From positions 434,001-498,000 of the forward strand of contig BQMF02000176.1 of the NCBI GenBank assembly GCA_027922465.2: 64,000 bases of DNA, read 5' to 3'. Source of the stretch: Turritopsis dohrnii. Taxonomy: Eukaryota; Cnidaria; Hydrozoa; Anthoathecata; Oceaniidae. The notes beneath the pieces were generated by a model. The model was not told the origin of the DNA and searched no databases. It saw only the letters and a program-made list of their open reading frames with translations. The position numbers and the translations under genes were made by a program. How positions within the stretch are numbered: the first letter of the stretch is position 1; each line of letters starts with the position of its first letter. Positions 42,521 to 54,947 of the stretch are shown piece by piece.

Positions 42521-45500
42521 TTGTAAACTCATGAGAAATTTACTCAGGAGCTTGCTATGATGAAAACAGGATCTTAGTAAATACCGAAAAAATGCTTTAT
42601 AAAAATTTAGGTTTCCACCAAAAAACTGCTTAGGGGGAGTCAAAGTTGAATTCATTCGGCAATTTTGACACACTTTTCGCAAAGGTTATGCTATTCGGTA
42701 ATTTATTCAGTTCATTTGAATCTATTCGGCAATTTATCAACTGGGAGACCTGGTGACGATTCCTCGCTCGCATGTTTCTCTCTCTCTTTAATGGAGGGTT
42801 ACGAAGCCTCTTGGCTGCTAAAGTATATGAAACATTCCACATAATCGCTTGGTTGCTACCTTTTAACAATAACATCTTTTTTAGGTAAAAATTTCTTATT
42901 TCTTTATCTTTATTATGTTCTTTTTGTGTCATACAGAGAATGATTTTGATAGGATCTTGACAGGATCCTGACAAGATCCTGATAAGATCTAATAATTCCA
43001 CTATAAGGAAAAGACGATTGTGAATACAAAACAGTACTGTGCTCCATATTATCTCTCCATGATTGTAACTTTTGTTTTTTCTTAATTTAGTGATATAAAC
43101 ATAATAACCATGGTACATGATTTTTAAGGGCCCATGGAATTGTCGCAGGGTAAAATATAAATTTTTTTTGACTTTCTATTAAAGTAATTAAAATTCTTTA
43201 AGCGAATTGATTTCATTTCAGCTTTACAGGAGAGGTTATTAGGAGGTGGTAAACATTTTTTTCTTCTATAGCACATTCATTTTAGTCATAAGTTATTCTT
43301 TTAATACAGTTTTGTCTATTTTATATGTTGTCATTGATGTAGATTGCACTGAAGAACTTGAAAGTAGTAAGAATTTTTATTGGAGTTACTGTGTAGTTTC
43401 AATTTTCTCTTGATTTTTTTTCCAATCCAGTTTTTTGTCACCTCCTAATCCAATTGTTTGGATTTCAGAGTTTGACTTATAACAGCTATGTTTTGAACCT
43501 TTTTATTTAGATGATGTTTTGCCGACAGCTGATAGTAAGAGTTGATACATATTAATGTTTCGTTGTTAATGTCACATGTTTAACCTTCACTATTACCTCA
43601 TTCAATTTCTGATTTAGATATTCTATGTATCTCTTTCTCTCCGTAACAGTTTTTTGTCGTTTTCGGAAAATATTGGATGCAGGATATTCGATTTCGGATA
43701 TTTGATGTTGTAAACTGCGGATGCTTGAATATGTTTGGAATTCACTGACTAAATGAATAAAAAATGTTTGTGTACCAAATTTGAAGTGCAAAATTTTAAT
43801 TTGAAGTAAAAAATTTAAAAAAATGTTTGGTATTAAATTGATTAAAGGGATTTTTTTCCCAGATTATGACTTTATTAGTTGGTCTTTTAAATAGTTGTTA
43901 TCGCGAGCATCTTCGTCACTACTCTCTGCATCCACTGTTTTCCTACGGAGAGCGATAATGAGGTTGGCAAACACGTTTCGTGATAGTGGAATCTTCACAT
44001 CGGACATTTTAGTTTCCTGCTGCGTATTCTCAAATGTGTGGTAGCCATATCGTGCTCTTACTTTTTTAACTGAACATACAATAACATCTGTGCTGAGTAA
44101 ACATACTCCGATTCTACATAATCAGTGGCTTGTTCAAGAAGGTAAATATATTTCTTTTTATCACTGTTTATCAAACACCGAACCTTGTTTTGAAAGGCAG
44201 CTTTGAAAGGTTGTAGCTAGAAAAGATATCACTGAAGTTATATTTTTTTATGTAATTCTATTAATTGATCTGAATATTGAGAGTATGCTTGAAATTAGCA
44301 CCATTGAAAAAATGTGGTAGTTTAAATTCCTTTAATATTAAGGGTGAAATAGCTAGTCAATTACTAGTCCTCTAATTTGGATATATAATATAATTATTAA
44401 GGTGCAACTCATTCTTTAAAATGGCAAGATTTTTCTGAATTTCTACATCAAGAAGTTAGAACATGACATTGAAGGAAATAATTTTCAAACCCTCGTGAAC
44501 CATCCTCTCACCTATAAAATTTCAGATGGTCAGTGTCTTGCATTAACCCCCTTCAACAACAACAAAAACAAACAATATTTCCAATCCCCTGACTGATTTT
44601 CTGTCATTATCTCGGACTTTCCCAAAAACTTTCAGAAATTCCGAGCGTGATTTTCAAATTTAAATTTAAATTTCAAATTCATTATTAACGCAAATTTTCA
44701 AAAACCGCATAACCCTAGTTACGTTACAGATTTCCTGTGTGTTTCTACGTTTCCTGTGTGTTTCTACGTTAAACATGCAAGATTTTGCAGACGTTTTCAA
44801 AAATGATTGAGAGATCCTTTCCATTGTTTTCTACGCTTTGCTATCTTGCGCTGTTTACCGCATCTAACCAGTCTTTCCCATTCAACGAAATAAGAAAAGT
44901 GTTTGAATCCCATTTTAAAAACCGTGTCAACCTGGGATAATGAATGTATAGTAAGCTCTTGATAATGCGAGCCTCAAACTTCAACGGCTCGACAAACATT
45001 TATTCTCTTCTTAAAACTTGTTGAGGGAGGATTAGTTCGAGCTTTGTAGTTATCGAGATTCCGCTGTATTCAATTTAAACTGCTGGAAATTGTCGAATTT
45101 AAAACAATGGCACTATGAAAGGAAAAGGTTAAAAAATGTTTCCTTCATGACAAAAAATTTTTTTTCAAAATGACAACGAGACGTTCTATTTCCTGTCCGA
45201 AAATCTAAGAAGAATCACAGAAATTATCTTTAGTGTTTAGTTAGATCTTTGGAAAGGGGGAATTGCACAAACCATGGTGTGATGTTGCTGTGACCAGTAT
45301 TTAGAATCAGATTATTGGAAACAGTGTTTTCTGAAGTCGTGCATTAAGAAGCAGTCAAATGATATGTAAGGCTACCGAAAATCAGTTTCAGTCATTTTTG
45401 CATTGATATTGAAATACGAATAAACAAAAAACAAACAAAATCGAAAGTAAGAAAATACAAAGAAAAATGTTTCCGATAGAAGAACCTACATGTTTTTTCA

Positions 45501-46166
45501 TTCTTATTAGATAACTGTATTACTGAATGTTCCTTTGCTTTTTTTCTTAAACTCAGGTTGCATTAAGTTAGCTGTAATGAAAGTAAACACTATACGTTAC
45601 AGTAGACTGATGATGACCGAGATGGTCAAAATATATCTCCAATATCTTTACATGTGTGTTTACTTTTATTACAATTTAATGTTAACACAATGTTTTTGTA
45701 TTCAGATAACGTTAGCATTTCTGACTTTTACGTTATTAGTTTCTTAAGTTTTTAAACCTAAAAAACAGTACTAAAAGTTTCTTTTATTTTTTAGTAGTTC
45801 CAGCTTCTAGTTTTTTTATAAACGGGTTCCTTTTATAAAATTACATGTACCATTATCGCAAAGTACATTTTCCTTAGGAACTTCACAAACAAACACTGTG
45901 CAGAAAGCTAAATTTGTCCCATCATTCCTTTTTGCCACGAAAAATTACTTGTTCGTAAGAGGAAAGAAAATCAAGAGGACTTCATTCCCTTTGGGAAATT
46001 TGCTGCTGCTTATAATGCTTAACATTTGCTTGTTATTTTTAATTAAGGAAGTTTGGTAAGTTTCAGACAAAATAATTTATTTCACCCACAATAATCTAGT
46101 TTATATTTCACTGTTCACTGCTTTGTTTTGAATTATATTTTTTTGTTGCCTGATTGAACTACATAT
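42521..46166. other. Long non-coding stretch, nothing recognised
   Basis: About 3.6 kb. It contains a small GATCCTGACA repeat (42947-42990) and a 19-base tandem duplication near 44730-44768 (TTTCCTGTGTGTTTCTACG twice). A 162-codon minus frame at 42630-43118 has no motif and an unbalanced composition. I see no gene. Confidence 0.5.
42947..42990. repeat. Short GATCCTGACA tandem repeat
   Basis: About four units of 10-11 bases: AGGATCTTGAC, AGGATCCTGAC, AAGATCCTGAT, AAGATCT. Confidence 0.8.
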
Positions 46167-48740
46167 CTTATTATAATAATCCGTGTTGTGCATCCCACTT
46201 TTATTTTAGAGAGTGATATATTTACTTTTTTTTGCACGGTCAAAACCTTCTTATTTTTTCCCTTTTCGTCGTAAAACCACGCAGCCGCGACAGACACTTT
46301 TTTTAATGTTACGTAATTTAAGTGTGACGTCTAAATTTTTAAACCAATCAAAACGCAAGAAATCATTTTTTCGCCAATTTGATTGGTAGACGATTTCCAA
46401 AAAATAAGTTCGTTAATAACCGATTATCATTATCGCAGTTGTTTTCACGAAGAAACACGTAGGTATGATTTACTGTGATTGTATTTTAGATTAATAAAAG
46501 AACATGTGTAAGTGATTAGTTGTTCGTTTACAATGTAAAAGCATAGTGAGAATGCAGAAGAAGTGCAGTATAAAATTGGCTGTGCAGAAGGAACGAACAG
46601 GTCTGTACGAAAGTATTATTATAAAACTTTTATTGCTTTTCTTTTAAAAGAACAAGTAAGGGTAAGTAAGTTATGTATGTATTTAAATGTTTGTTTACGT
46701 TTTAGTAATCAAATATCGTTATACAGAAGAAAGGGTAGTGAAGAAATGCAGAACAAAATCATGTTTATTTACACAGTAAGGAATGGTTTTAATTTTAGTT
46801 TTGAAAGATTATATGCTTTAGCTTTGAGTGGATGTCTCAGTTATTCTGTCGTTTAGTATGTGTATATGCTGCTGGATGAAAAGGAAGACGAGAGAAATTT
46901 GTTTTGGTAACGCGCGCTATTATTGCATTAAAAATGGTCCTACAGCTACGAATGTTTTTATTTCTCATGACGCTGTGGAAGTGGGGAATGTGTTATGATG
47001 TCTAATTGTATTTATTGTATCGATGCTTGATGCTTTTGTCTGCCTGCCAAAAAGTACAAAATCTACTGGAAAATACAGAAAGTTTAGCAGTTTTGCCAAA
47101 CGAAGAGAGCAGTTTTACAGTATGTATTTCACTTTATAAAAATGATAGCAAAAGTGTTTTATAAGTACCTATGTATGTTTGTGCTGGAAAGTAAATAAAG
47201 TATTAGTAATTTGTTTACAGGTATGAATATAGTAGTAAAGAGTTTAGAAGTGTTTGAAAATGGCTGCAGAAGATGATCAATGCTGTTTACTAACATGTGA
47301 ATTGGCAGTGAGAAAGGTATTCTATTTTGTTTGAAGTTTAACTAAAGTTAAAATAGTATATATCTATTAGTTAGAACACAGTTAGTATGCTGGATAAATA
47401 AAGAATAAAGGGTTGTTTAACTGTTGTTTAGTGGATAAATAAAGGATACTGTTGTGTTTTGAATTAGCCAGGAGGAGCTTTGAACTGAAATAAAAAATGG
47501 ATCCACGTGTGTGAATGTTTTCATATGTTAAAAATTCTTTAGCTATACAAATTCTGTCATTACGTTTGTGTTTTTAATTATTATTTTAAAGGTAAATACG
47601 TTTTCAAAGTTTCTTTTAGTTTGTTTTGTTTTTCTTTCGATTTCGTCATAGTATGATCAGGTTTTTTTTGTATAATGTTTTTTGAATATTTTCATCTGAA
47701 TAGAAATGAAGCACATGGGGGGTTAAATTATGATGTTGAGAGGGTTAGTTAAGAGAAGAATGTATTATGTACCGTCAACCAACAAAACTTTGAACAGCGT
47801 CAGAACTTTGAACAGCTAAACAACCGTATCAACAAAATAAACATACCACATCGAACCACATTCAAAGTTTTGATGCTGTTCAAAGTTTTGTTGGTTGACG
47901 GTATTTAAGAAGTTCATTAGTTATTACTGTGCAATGAAACTGTCCTACAAAAAAGAAGCGTTATTATTTGGTGGATTTTTCTTAAGTTTATATTTCATCA
48001 TGTTTATGCATTATTTTTTGTTATGGTAATCGTTTACATACCTGGGTATATATATAAGTTTGGCATTATGATTTTATTTGTGACTTTTTATTCATTTATT
48101 TATTTATTTTTTGTTTTGTTTTTTGTTTTTAGGATAAATGCGTACTTGAATTTCATTTTTTTTTCTTTTTTTTGTTGTTGTTTATTTCAATATTCTTATA
48201 GCATGATTAGGTATTTTCGGTATTACAATTCAAGTATTAATTTTTTAGGTAATAATAAAAAAAGCATAAAGAAATGAAACTCATGGTTTTAATCATGACG
48301 TTGATGGTTTTGGGAAGAACAGACTATATATCATTTCAAAACTTCATTAATGGTTGCTGTATAATGTAACTTCCGCACGAAAGAAACACAGTTGGAAGGT
48401 ATTGATTTGTTTTCAATTCACATTTTGTAATTTTTGGTTTCGTATGTCTGGGTAAACAGTTCTGTGTTATACATTGCCATTTTTTTTACATTAAAGTTAC
48501 TTCTCTTCTGCGTATAAATATATTATTCTGAGCCATGTTGCTATTTGTTTCTGTTTTTAATCTTCTGAATGTAATAACAAATTAATGCCTGAAAAGAAAC
48601 TTTTACACGAGTTAAATTCTGTGACACAACGCATACTGAACATGGGTGGCGAGCGACGCGTACGTACCACGGGAATGGTGGATTCGACCTAATGTTTTCG
48701 AAGCTAAATTCGGTAAAAAGTTTTTACCCGGGATACTAGT
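46167..48740 (-). repeat. Long variant of interspersed repeat family A, copy 5 (2.57 kb)
   Basis: On the minus strand it starts with ACTAGTATCCCGGGTAAAAA at 48740 and ends with CACGGATTATTATAATAAG at 46167, the same ends as the 0.55-kb copies, but with about 2 kb of different interior. The interior is shared with 56190-59660 (for example TTTGTTTTGGTAACGCGCGC). No long open frame is found, so it is non-autonomous. A 130-bp MITE is nested at 47772-47901. Confidence 0.75.
47772..47901. mobile_element. 130-bp MITE with perfect 27-bp inverted ends and TA duplication (Tc1/mariner-like)
   Basis: The ends CCGTCAACCAACAAAACTTT (continuing GAACAGC) match as perfect inverted repeats, flanked by TA on both sides (47770-47771 and 47902-47903). 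The related sequence at 59455-59470 reads ATTATGTATTTCATT with no insert, which is the empty site. The TA target and size fit a Tc1/mariner-derived MITE; no transposase of that type is in the window. Confidence 0.85.
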
Positions 48741-49023
48741 TATATTATATTATAGAAAGGCAGAAATACCTTGTTCTATTGTGTTAGCAGGAGGTTGATA
48801 TGGAAGAATCAAAGAAATTGACAGATATTCAAGTAGTCAGAAAGGTAGAGAATTTTAGTGTGGAAGTAGTTTATATCTTAATTGCAGTATAACTCATTGT
48901 TTTACTCCAATAGAAAGGAAAAATGTTTATCAAGAGTGTAATGTATGTTATGTTTCAGTATAAAACTCTAAAGAATATCCCTTTAGCTAGTCAAGTAACA
49001 TGAGTTTTATAACAATTTAAATA
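48741..49023. other. Spacer between family A and family B copies
   Basis: AT-rich, nothing recognised. Confidence 0.5.
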
Positions 49024-49933
49024 TATCTATATATTAATAGCCGATTCTCTGTCTGTTTGTTTGTTTGTTTGTAAGTGACGCAAAATGGTACATTGAGTTG
49101 TGAGCGAAATTATTTCTTTTTTTTTGTGTGCGACGTGAGTTCGAAGCAAATACATTGCAACCCCAATCGAACGTGACTTTTTTTGGCTGATGAACTAATT
49201 GCAATAACGTTTTGTTTTTATTATTATTGTTAGTTTTATATTCCACGTTGACTCGGCTTTGAAAACAACGCATCAACTAAATACGAAGAAACTAACTGAT
49301 TAAACATTTTGGACAAAAAGCAGCAGTGGCAGCATGTTCGGTTTGCCAGTGTATCCTTACACTTGGCTGACTGTCTGAGAAGGGTGAACTTTTTTTTTGA
49401 GCAATCAAAATGTTTAAAAAACGATAGGTAAAAAAGAGTATCTTAAAACAAAATGTTTTTTTGCTTTTCTTTTAATAATTTAATTTCTTTTTTTATTTGT
49501 TAAGCGCTTCTGATCGAACGTTTTTTTATTCTATTTATTTTCATTTAGCACGTGCCTTTTTTCTCTCCTCCCATGTGTACTTTTTAAGAAGAGAAACTAT
49601 TCTCCCCCTGTTTGATAGCACCCATGTTAGAGCGCCTAACTTTTTTAAAACAAAAGCTAATAAAAAGTTGAAGTTTTTTCTCCCTACGTTTTGAGTGTAT
49701 TGTTGTACTGATCAACGATTGTTTTAAAAAATAAATAAGTAACACATCATGAAATTTGGGGTTTTTTGGAACCATTGTTTAAATTGATATTTGATATTTG
49801 ATTTCGAATCTGCCTCTGGCTGAAAACAAGTTGTACAAGCCGTTTTTCAGGAAATATGAGGTTTATTGGGGTCTCCGGGGTGACACAGAGCAGGTGCACA
49901 TAGGCGGCGAGCGACGCTGCCTTGGCGGCTAGT
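49024..49933 (-). repeat. Interspersed repeat family B, copy 1 (full length)
   Basis: On the minus strand it starts ACTAGCCGCCAAGGCAGCGT (49933) and ends GAATCGGCTATTAATATATA (about 49028), about 910 bases. The first bases form a GC-rich hairpin in an AT-rich genome. Copy 2 at 50931 is collinear in the opposite orientation. An (AAAC)n tract lies near the 3' end. No protein is encoded. Confidence 0.8.
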
Positions 49934-50379
49934 AATATTCATATTTGAGTGTGCCAGTGTGAATTGCGGGTAAGTATCACACAACTTTCACTTATCAATT
50001 ATATAATCAATATGCAACTTTATTTTCATTTATATTATTATTATTTGTAGTGGTTTAAGCCTGACCTCCATTTTCTATTTAGATGTAATCCTTTATTCTT
50101 TTCACTGTTATTATAGCTTCAGAAAAATATATTTGCTGAATACATAATATACAACATAGATTCATGAAATGAGAATATTGTAAAACTCTGTGATTTTGTT
50201 TAAAATTTCACATGTATGTGAACAAGATTAGGTGTATTACTTGTTATGCAGTCAGTGGAACTTTAGACGTGATTTATAGATGAGACGAAAGACTTATATT
50301 TTCAAATTATTTATCCTTTGTGTAGCATTGAAGCTATACTGTACTATATTATGCTGTTCGTGTTTTATTTTATAATATT
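49934..50379. other. Non-coding spacer, nothing recognised
   Basis: AT-rich DNA between a family B copy on the minus strand and a family A copy on the plus strand. Confidence 0.5.
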
Positions 50380-50930
50380 ACTAGTATCCCGGGTAAAAAC
50401 TTTTTACCAAACTAAACTTCGAAAACAGCTCAAATCCACCATTCCCGTGTACGCACCTAGTGACAAAAATTTCAATTACGAAATCGGGACTGGAAAGTGT
50501 ACTGATGTTGTAGAGCGTGAAAAACTGAGCAAAAAAATGTATGGGATCGTTTCGCTACGACCAACCGTTGCGTAGATATGGTCGATCAAAGGTTTTGATG
50601 ATGTCATATCCGCAGTACCAAATAAAATTTAGGCCCAAATGTTGCGTCATCACCCGTATCACTGACCCAAAAAAACGTCTGTTATCCCTATTGGTTCTTG
50701 AGATATTTCCCAAAAACGTCGCGTTCGATTGGGGATGCAATGATTCCCCGTGATCATAAAAAACTGACGTCAAATGATGCCAGGTGCTTTTGGAATGATC
50801 GTGAAAAAAGTGTCTCTCGCTTCTACGTGGTTTTACGCGCACATAAGAGGACGATGACCGTAAATTTAAACTAAATATATCACTCTTTAAAATAAAAGTG
50901 GTATGCACAATCGCGGATTATTATAATAAG
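50380..50930 (+). repeat. Interspersed repeat family A, copy 7 (full length, best ends)
   Basis: It starts ACTAGTATCCCGGGTAAAAA and contains a perfect stem GGTAAAAA-C-TTTTTACC at 50391-50407. It ends GCGGATTATTATAATAAG at 50930, where a family B copy begins immediately. The ends are not inverted repeats of each other. A fixed 5' start, a subterminal hairpin and no inverted repeats suggest a rolling-circle (Helitron-like) origin, but no Rep/helicase gene is present, so the class is open. Confidence 0.75.
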
Positions 50931-51778
50931 ACTAGCCGCCAAGGCGGCGTCGCTCGCCGCCCATGTCCACCTGCTCTGTATCACTGTATCAATAAACGTC
51001 AAATTTCCTTATAAACGGCTCATACAACTTGTGTTCAACCAGAAGCAGATTCGAAGTCACAACCTCTGGTAAAACCAATCTTTCATCAGTGTAACAATAC
51101 ACTCAAAACGTATGGAGAGAAAACTTCATTTTTTTATTAGCTTTTGTTTTAAAAAAGTTACGCGCTCTAACATGGGTGCTATCAAACGTAAGGGGGAAAT
51201 GGTTTCTCTTCTTAAAAAGATCACACGGGAGGAGAGAAGAAAAGGCACGTGCTAAATGAATAAAGTGAATAAAAAAAAACGTTGGATCTGATTAAAATAG
51301 ATTAAAAGAAATCGATTAAAAGAAATTAAGACAAAAGCAAAAAAAAATATTTTGTATCATGATACTCTTTTTTTACCTATCGGTTTTTAAACATTTTGAT
51401 TGTTCGAAAAAATGTTCACCCGTCTCAGACAGTCAAGCAAGGATACGTTAGGATACACTGGTAAACCGCACATGCTGCCACGTTCTGCCACTGCTGCTTT
51501 ATGTCCAAAACGTTTAATCAGTTCGTTTCTTTGTATTTAGTTGATGTATTGTTTTCAAAGCCAAGTCAACGTGGAATATAAAACTAACAATAATAATAAA
51601 AACAAAACGTTATTCCTATTAGTTCATCAGCCAAAAACAGTCACGTTCGATTGGGGGTTGCAATGTATTTGCTTCGAACTCACGTGGCATACAAAAAAAA
51701 ATAATTTCGCTCACAACCCAATCTACCATTTTGCGTGACTTACAGACAAACGGAGAATCGGCTATTAATATATAGATA
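50931..51778 (+). repeat. Interspersed repeat family B, copy 2 (full length)
   Basis: Starts ACTAGCCGCCAAGGCGGCGT with the hairpin GCCGCC-AA-GGCGGC, followed by GCTCGCCGCCCATG, and ends GAATCGGCTATTAATATATA. Family A copy 5 also carries GTCGCTCGCCACCCATG near its start, so the two families share 5' material. It abuts family A copy 7 without a gap. Confidence 0.8.
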
Positions 51779-51991
51779 TTGAGATGAAAACTTGTTATCC
51801 AATATTTTAGACACGTAGCAAGTCAAACCAACAGCAACCTGAAGAAATTGCCAAGTATTTTTGTGCAATTTGTCAAGATTTTCCTGGTTTTGAAAATTTT
51901 TTATGAATGATGTCATTGGTATGAAAATTGAATCGATATTTGCAACTTTTCCTAAAAGTGTTTGCTCCTTCTGAGAGACTTTGTTTTTAAG

Positions 51992-52144
51992 GTGTTGGTA
52001 TATTTTCCATCAAACAAATCCAAGCTGGAGAGTTTGTGTTGGAGTATGCTGGAGATTTCATCTCCTTAAAAGAAGGAGAGCTGAGAGCAAAATTATCCAG
52101 AGCATTATGGATCATTTTTTTTTTTTTTTTTATAATAAACACTG
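51992..52144 (+). pseudogene. SET-domain (KMT5A/SETD8-like) exon, N-terminal part
   Basis: The acceptor TTTGTTTTTAAG ends at 51991 and a donor CACTG|GTAAGG lies at 52145. The product GVGIFSIKQIQAGEFVLEYA, then GDFISLKEGELR is the start of a SET lysine methyltransferase domain (G-x-G-x-F, GEFVxEYxGD). A 17-T run (52115-52131) near the exon end puts the last codons out of frame with the next SET exon; one more T would restore CxIDA across the junction. Either the run is mis-sequenced or the gene is damaged. Confidence 0.65.
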
Positions 52145-52629
52145 GTAAGGGTGTTATTATCATTTGTGTATGATGATATATGTTTTGATCATACTTTTCA
52201 CTGAGATTTATAAACAATTAGATAAAAACAGACAGGTTAAGCATTAGAACTTGTATGTTTGCTTTATCAATTTTATGTATATGCAGTAGATATGATTGCA
52301 ACTGTACCTTGTATATATCGCTTCTGTTTCTCATGGATTAGTTTTGACCAATAGTCCATATAATTTTCCATATATTTAATTTTTGTTTTGTTTTGGTGAA
52401 TATTTACATTAGACATAAGCATAAAATATTTAATTGTAGTAGTTTGTTAATTTTAGATAATTTTCTTCCCTTGATTATTATTATTATTATTATTATTAAA
52501 AACATATTTACACAGGTTGACTTCATCAGAAAAATAAAATTCTGCTATAAATGAAGGACCTGCAACATAAGATAAATGAATCAAAATCGTTTGTTGAAGT
52601 AGAGTAGAGAAGTAGAGTTCTTATATGTA
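52145..52629. other. Intron part of the SET gene, left of the LINE
   Basis: AT-rich with an ATT tract at 52478-52498. No coding match. Confidence 0.5.
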
Positions 52630-53751
52630 AACTATAATGGCAGCAATACCCATGCTGATTTCAAAAGAACAATAAAGTTATTCGGTTTCAAGCAAATAAT
52701 TAAAAAGCCAACACGAGTAACAAAGGAAACGTCATCTACCATTGATCTCATTATTACAAATAGGCAGTCTAATATAACCGAATGTAATGTCGTCGCCACC
52801 TCACTGAGTGACCACGATATGGTTGCGTGCATCCGAAAAATCAACAACGCAAAGTATGAACCAAAGACTATAAAGTGTCGCAATTACCTAAATTACGATC
52901 CCAATCAAATGAACAAAGACTTTGAAAACATAAATTGGCAGCCTATCTACGATCAGACAAATGTAAACCAAAGCTTAAAATACTTCTGCAACACAGTCAA
53001 AGAAATGTTTGACAAGCATGCACCACCAATTGAGAAACGGGTGAAAGGTAAGAAGTGTTCATGGCTGACAGCCGAATTGAAAAAGAAAATGCATGATCGA
53101 GACAAGGTGTTACGAAAAGCCCGGAATTCCAAGTCAAGCGCAGACTGGAGTTTATACAAACGACTACGAAACGAATGCAACAATCAACTTAAAAAAGAAA
53201 AAGCGAACTATCATAAGAAACTATTACAAGAAAGCAGTCCATCCAAATTCTGGGACACTATAAAAAGTATCTTTCCTGTGAAAAATGCCTCTAAATCGTG
53301 TACCAAAAGTGACGTGAGTCGCGTGCAAAAGTTCAGCCATTATTTTTCAACTGTCATACGTGTTCTAAAAACCGTTCATCTACCACTCAGAGATCTTATC
53401 TGGAAAGCTCAAAATTCAATCTTTGACCGAACCCATAAACGTTTTAAGTTCTTGTACGTATCAAAAGTGTTCGTGGAGAAGGAGCTTCGAAAACTGAAAC
53501 GGAAAAAAGCCACTGGAATTGACCAACTACCTCCTGGAATGCTGAAGGATTCAGCAAAACATATCTCAAAGCCGTTATGTCACATCATAAACCTATCGTT
53601 AAGAACAGAGACAGTTCCAAATCTATGGAAAACAGCAAAAGTAACACCTTCATTTAAATCAGGAAATCCAGATCTTCCAGAAAATTACCGGCCCATATCC
53701 GTACTTCGGTACTATCAAAGATTCTGGAAAGGGCTGTCCATACTCAACTAG
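52630..53751 (+). CDS. LINE (Jockey/CR1-like) polyprotein, endonuclease end and RT fingers
   Basis: The open frame runs upstream of the first Met at 52819: THADFKRTIKLFGFKQIIKK, TSSTIDLIITNRQSNITECN, TSLSDHDMVACIR. These are the last blocks of an APE-type endonuclease (the SDHDMV motif holds the catalytic D/H). Then follow a basic linker (KRVKGKKCSWLTAELKKKM), KKATGIDQLPPGMLKD, VTPSFKSGNPDLPENYRPIS, and a stop at 53749-53751. One missing base near 53709 takes the frame away from the RT palm; the correct continuation begins in the next frame right there. The 5' end is truncated inside the endonuclease. Confidence 0.85.
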   Translation, partial: NYNGSNTHADFKRTIKLFGFKQIIKKPTRVTKETSSTIDLIITNRQSNITECNVVATSLSDHDMVACIRKINNAKYEPKTIKCRNYLNYDPNQMNKDFENINWQPIYDQTNVNQSLKYFCNTVKEMFDKHAPPIEKRVKGKKCSWLTAELKKKMHDRDKVLRKARNSKSSADWSLYKRLRNECNNQLKKEKANYHKKLLQESSPSKFWDTIKSIFPVKNASKSCTKSDVSRVQKFSHYFSTVIRVLKTVHLPLRDLIWKAQNSIFDRTHKRFKFLYVSKVFVEKELRKLKRKKATGIDQLPPGMLKDSAKHISKPLCHIINLSLRTETVPNLWKTAKVTPSFKSGNPDLPENYRPISVLRYYQRFWKGLSILN

Positions 53752-53753
53752 CA

Positions 53754-54947
53754 ACTTATCTTGAAGATAACTATCTGATTACCAACTGTCAGTACGGGTT
53801 TCGTAAAAATCGTTCCACAAAGTTAGCTACCACGATTTTATGTGATTCTATTCGACGTGAAATGAACTCTGGAAATATGGTTGGAGTAGCGTACATCGAT
53901 CTGAGCAAGGCCTTCGACACCATAGGTCATGGAATTCTACTTGAGAAGTTGTCCAGTTATGGGGTAAAGGACACTGAACTTTCGTGGTTCACTGACTACC
54001 TATTCAGTAGAAGTCAAATTGTCGATATTAACAACATAAAGTCGAATCCAGAACCGATCTTCTGTGGGGTACCCCAAGGGTCAATATTAGGGCCCTTGCT
54101 TTTTATAGTATTTTTTAATGACTTTGCAGAAAATATGAAATCATCAAGAGTCTTACAGTATGCTGACGACACCGTCGTTTACTATGCAAGCAGTGACGTC
54201 AGCGAAATCGAATGTACCCTAAACAGCGAAATGAAAATCATCGGGGATTACTGTAAACAAAACGAGCTGCTGTTGAATCTAAAGAAGGGTAAGACAGAAA
54301 TAATGTTATTTGGGACCTCAAAACGATTAAACCAAACAGGGAAAGATTTACAAATATCGCTTTATGACGAACCAATTAACTTTGTTAAAGAATACACTTA
54401 TCTTGGAAATGTCCTCGATAACAATTTGAACCTTGGAAAGAATTTTGAAAGATCGTACAAACGAGCTGTTGGTAGATTAAAACTTCTGAACCATATACAA
54501 ACATATCTCACTGTTGAAGCAGCAACCAAAATTTACCTGATGATGATTATGCCAATCTTGACTTACAGTGGAGCAATCAAACTTTCCTATACAACTACTC
54601 AGCAGAAAAAATGGAAAAGACTACAAACTCGAGCTGAAAAAGTAACTGGTGCAGCAGTTCCCGATGTAATGAATGTTCTCCATCGAAATAGTTGTTTACT
54701 AGTCAAAAAGTGTTTGGAAGGAACTTTAAAAAACGTTGCTTTTAAGAACTATTTCCAAATGACAAACTCAAGGACAACAAGAAACAGCTCTGCTTTATTA
54801 AGATTGCCTAACATCAAATTAGAAGTCACAAGAGGAAGTTTTTATTTTGGAGGTGCGAAAATTTTCAATTCTTTGCCGTTGGAAATTCGTGCAACTCCAA
54901 CTTTTGAAGCTTTCAAATTACTTGTAAATAAGCATTTTAACAATTAA
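53754..54947 (+). CDS. LINE (Jockey/CR1-like) polyprotein, RT palm to C-terminus
   Basis: The frame in fact is open from the missing base near 53709 (LSKILERAVHTQLATYLED); first Met at 53862. It shows YGFRKNRSTKLATTI, VAYIDLSKAFDTIGHGIL (first catalytic Asp), FCGVPQGSILGPLLFIVFFN, LQYADDTVVYY (catalytic Asp pair intact), NELLLNLKKGKTEIMLF and a C-terminus ending ALKLLVNKHFNN-like at 54947. Apart from the single-base lesion this copy is complete from the end of the endonuclease, so it is young. It lies inside an intron of the SET-domain gene on the same strand. Confidence 0.88.
   Translation, partial: TYLEDNYLITNCQYGFRKNRSTKLATTILCDSIRREMNSGNMVGVAYIDLSKAFDTIGHGILLEKLSSYGVKDTELSWFTDYLFSRSQIVDINNIKSNPEPIFCGVPQGSILGPLLFIVFFNDFAENMKSSRVLQYADDTVVYYASSDVSEIECTLNSEMKIIGDYCKQNELLLNLKKGKTEIMLFGTSKRLNQTGKDLQISLYDEPINFVKEYTYLGNVLDNNLNLGKNFERSYKRAVGRLKLLNHIQTYLTVEAATKIYLMMIMPILTYSGAIKLSYTTTQQKKWKRLQTRAEKVTGAAVPDVMNVLHRNSCLLVKKCLEGTLKNVAFKNYFQMTNSRTTRNSSALLRLPNIKLEVTRGSFYFGGAKIFNSLPLEIRATPTFEAFKLLVNKHFNN

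Noticed and set aside
42630..43118. 162-codon minus-strand open frame as a gene
   Set aside because: No motif, no splice context, skewed composition, and GATC repeat words lie inside it.
48023..48277. 84-codon Phe-rich frame as a membrane protein
   Set aside because: It is a T-rich tract inside a non-coding repeat; the paralogous repeat at 59.6 kb does not keep it.
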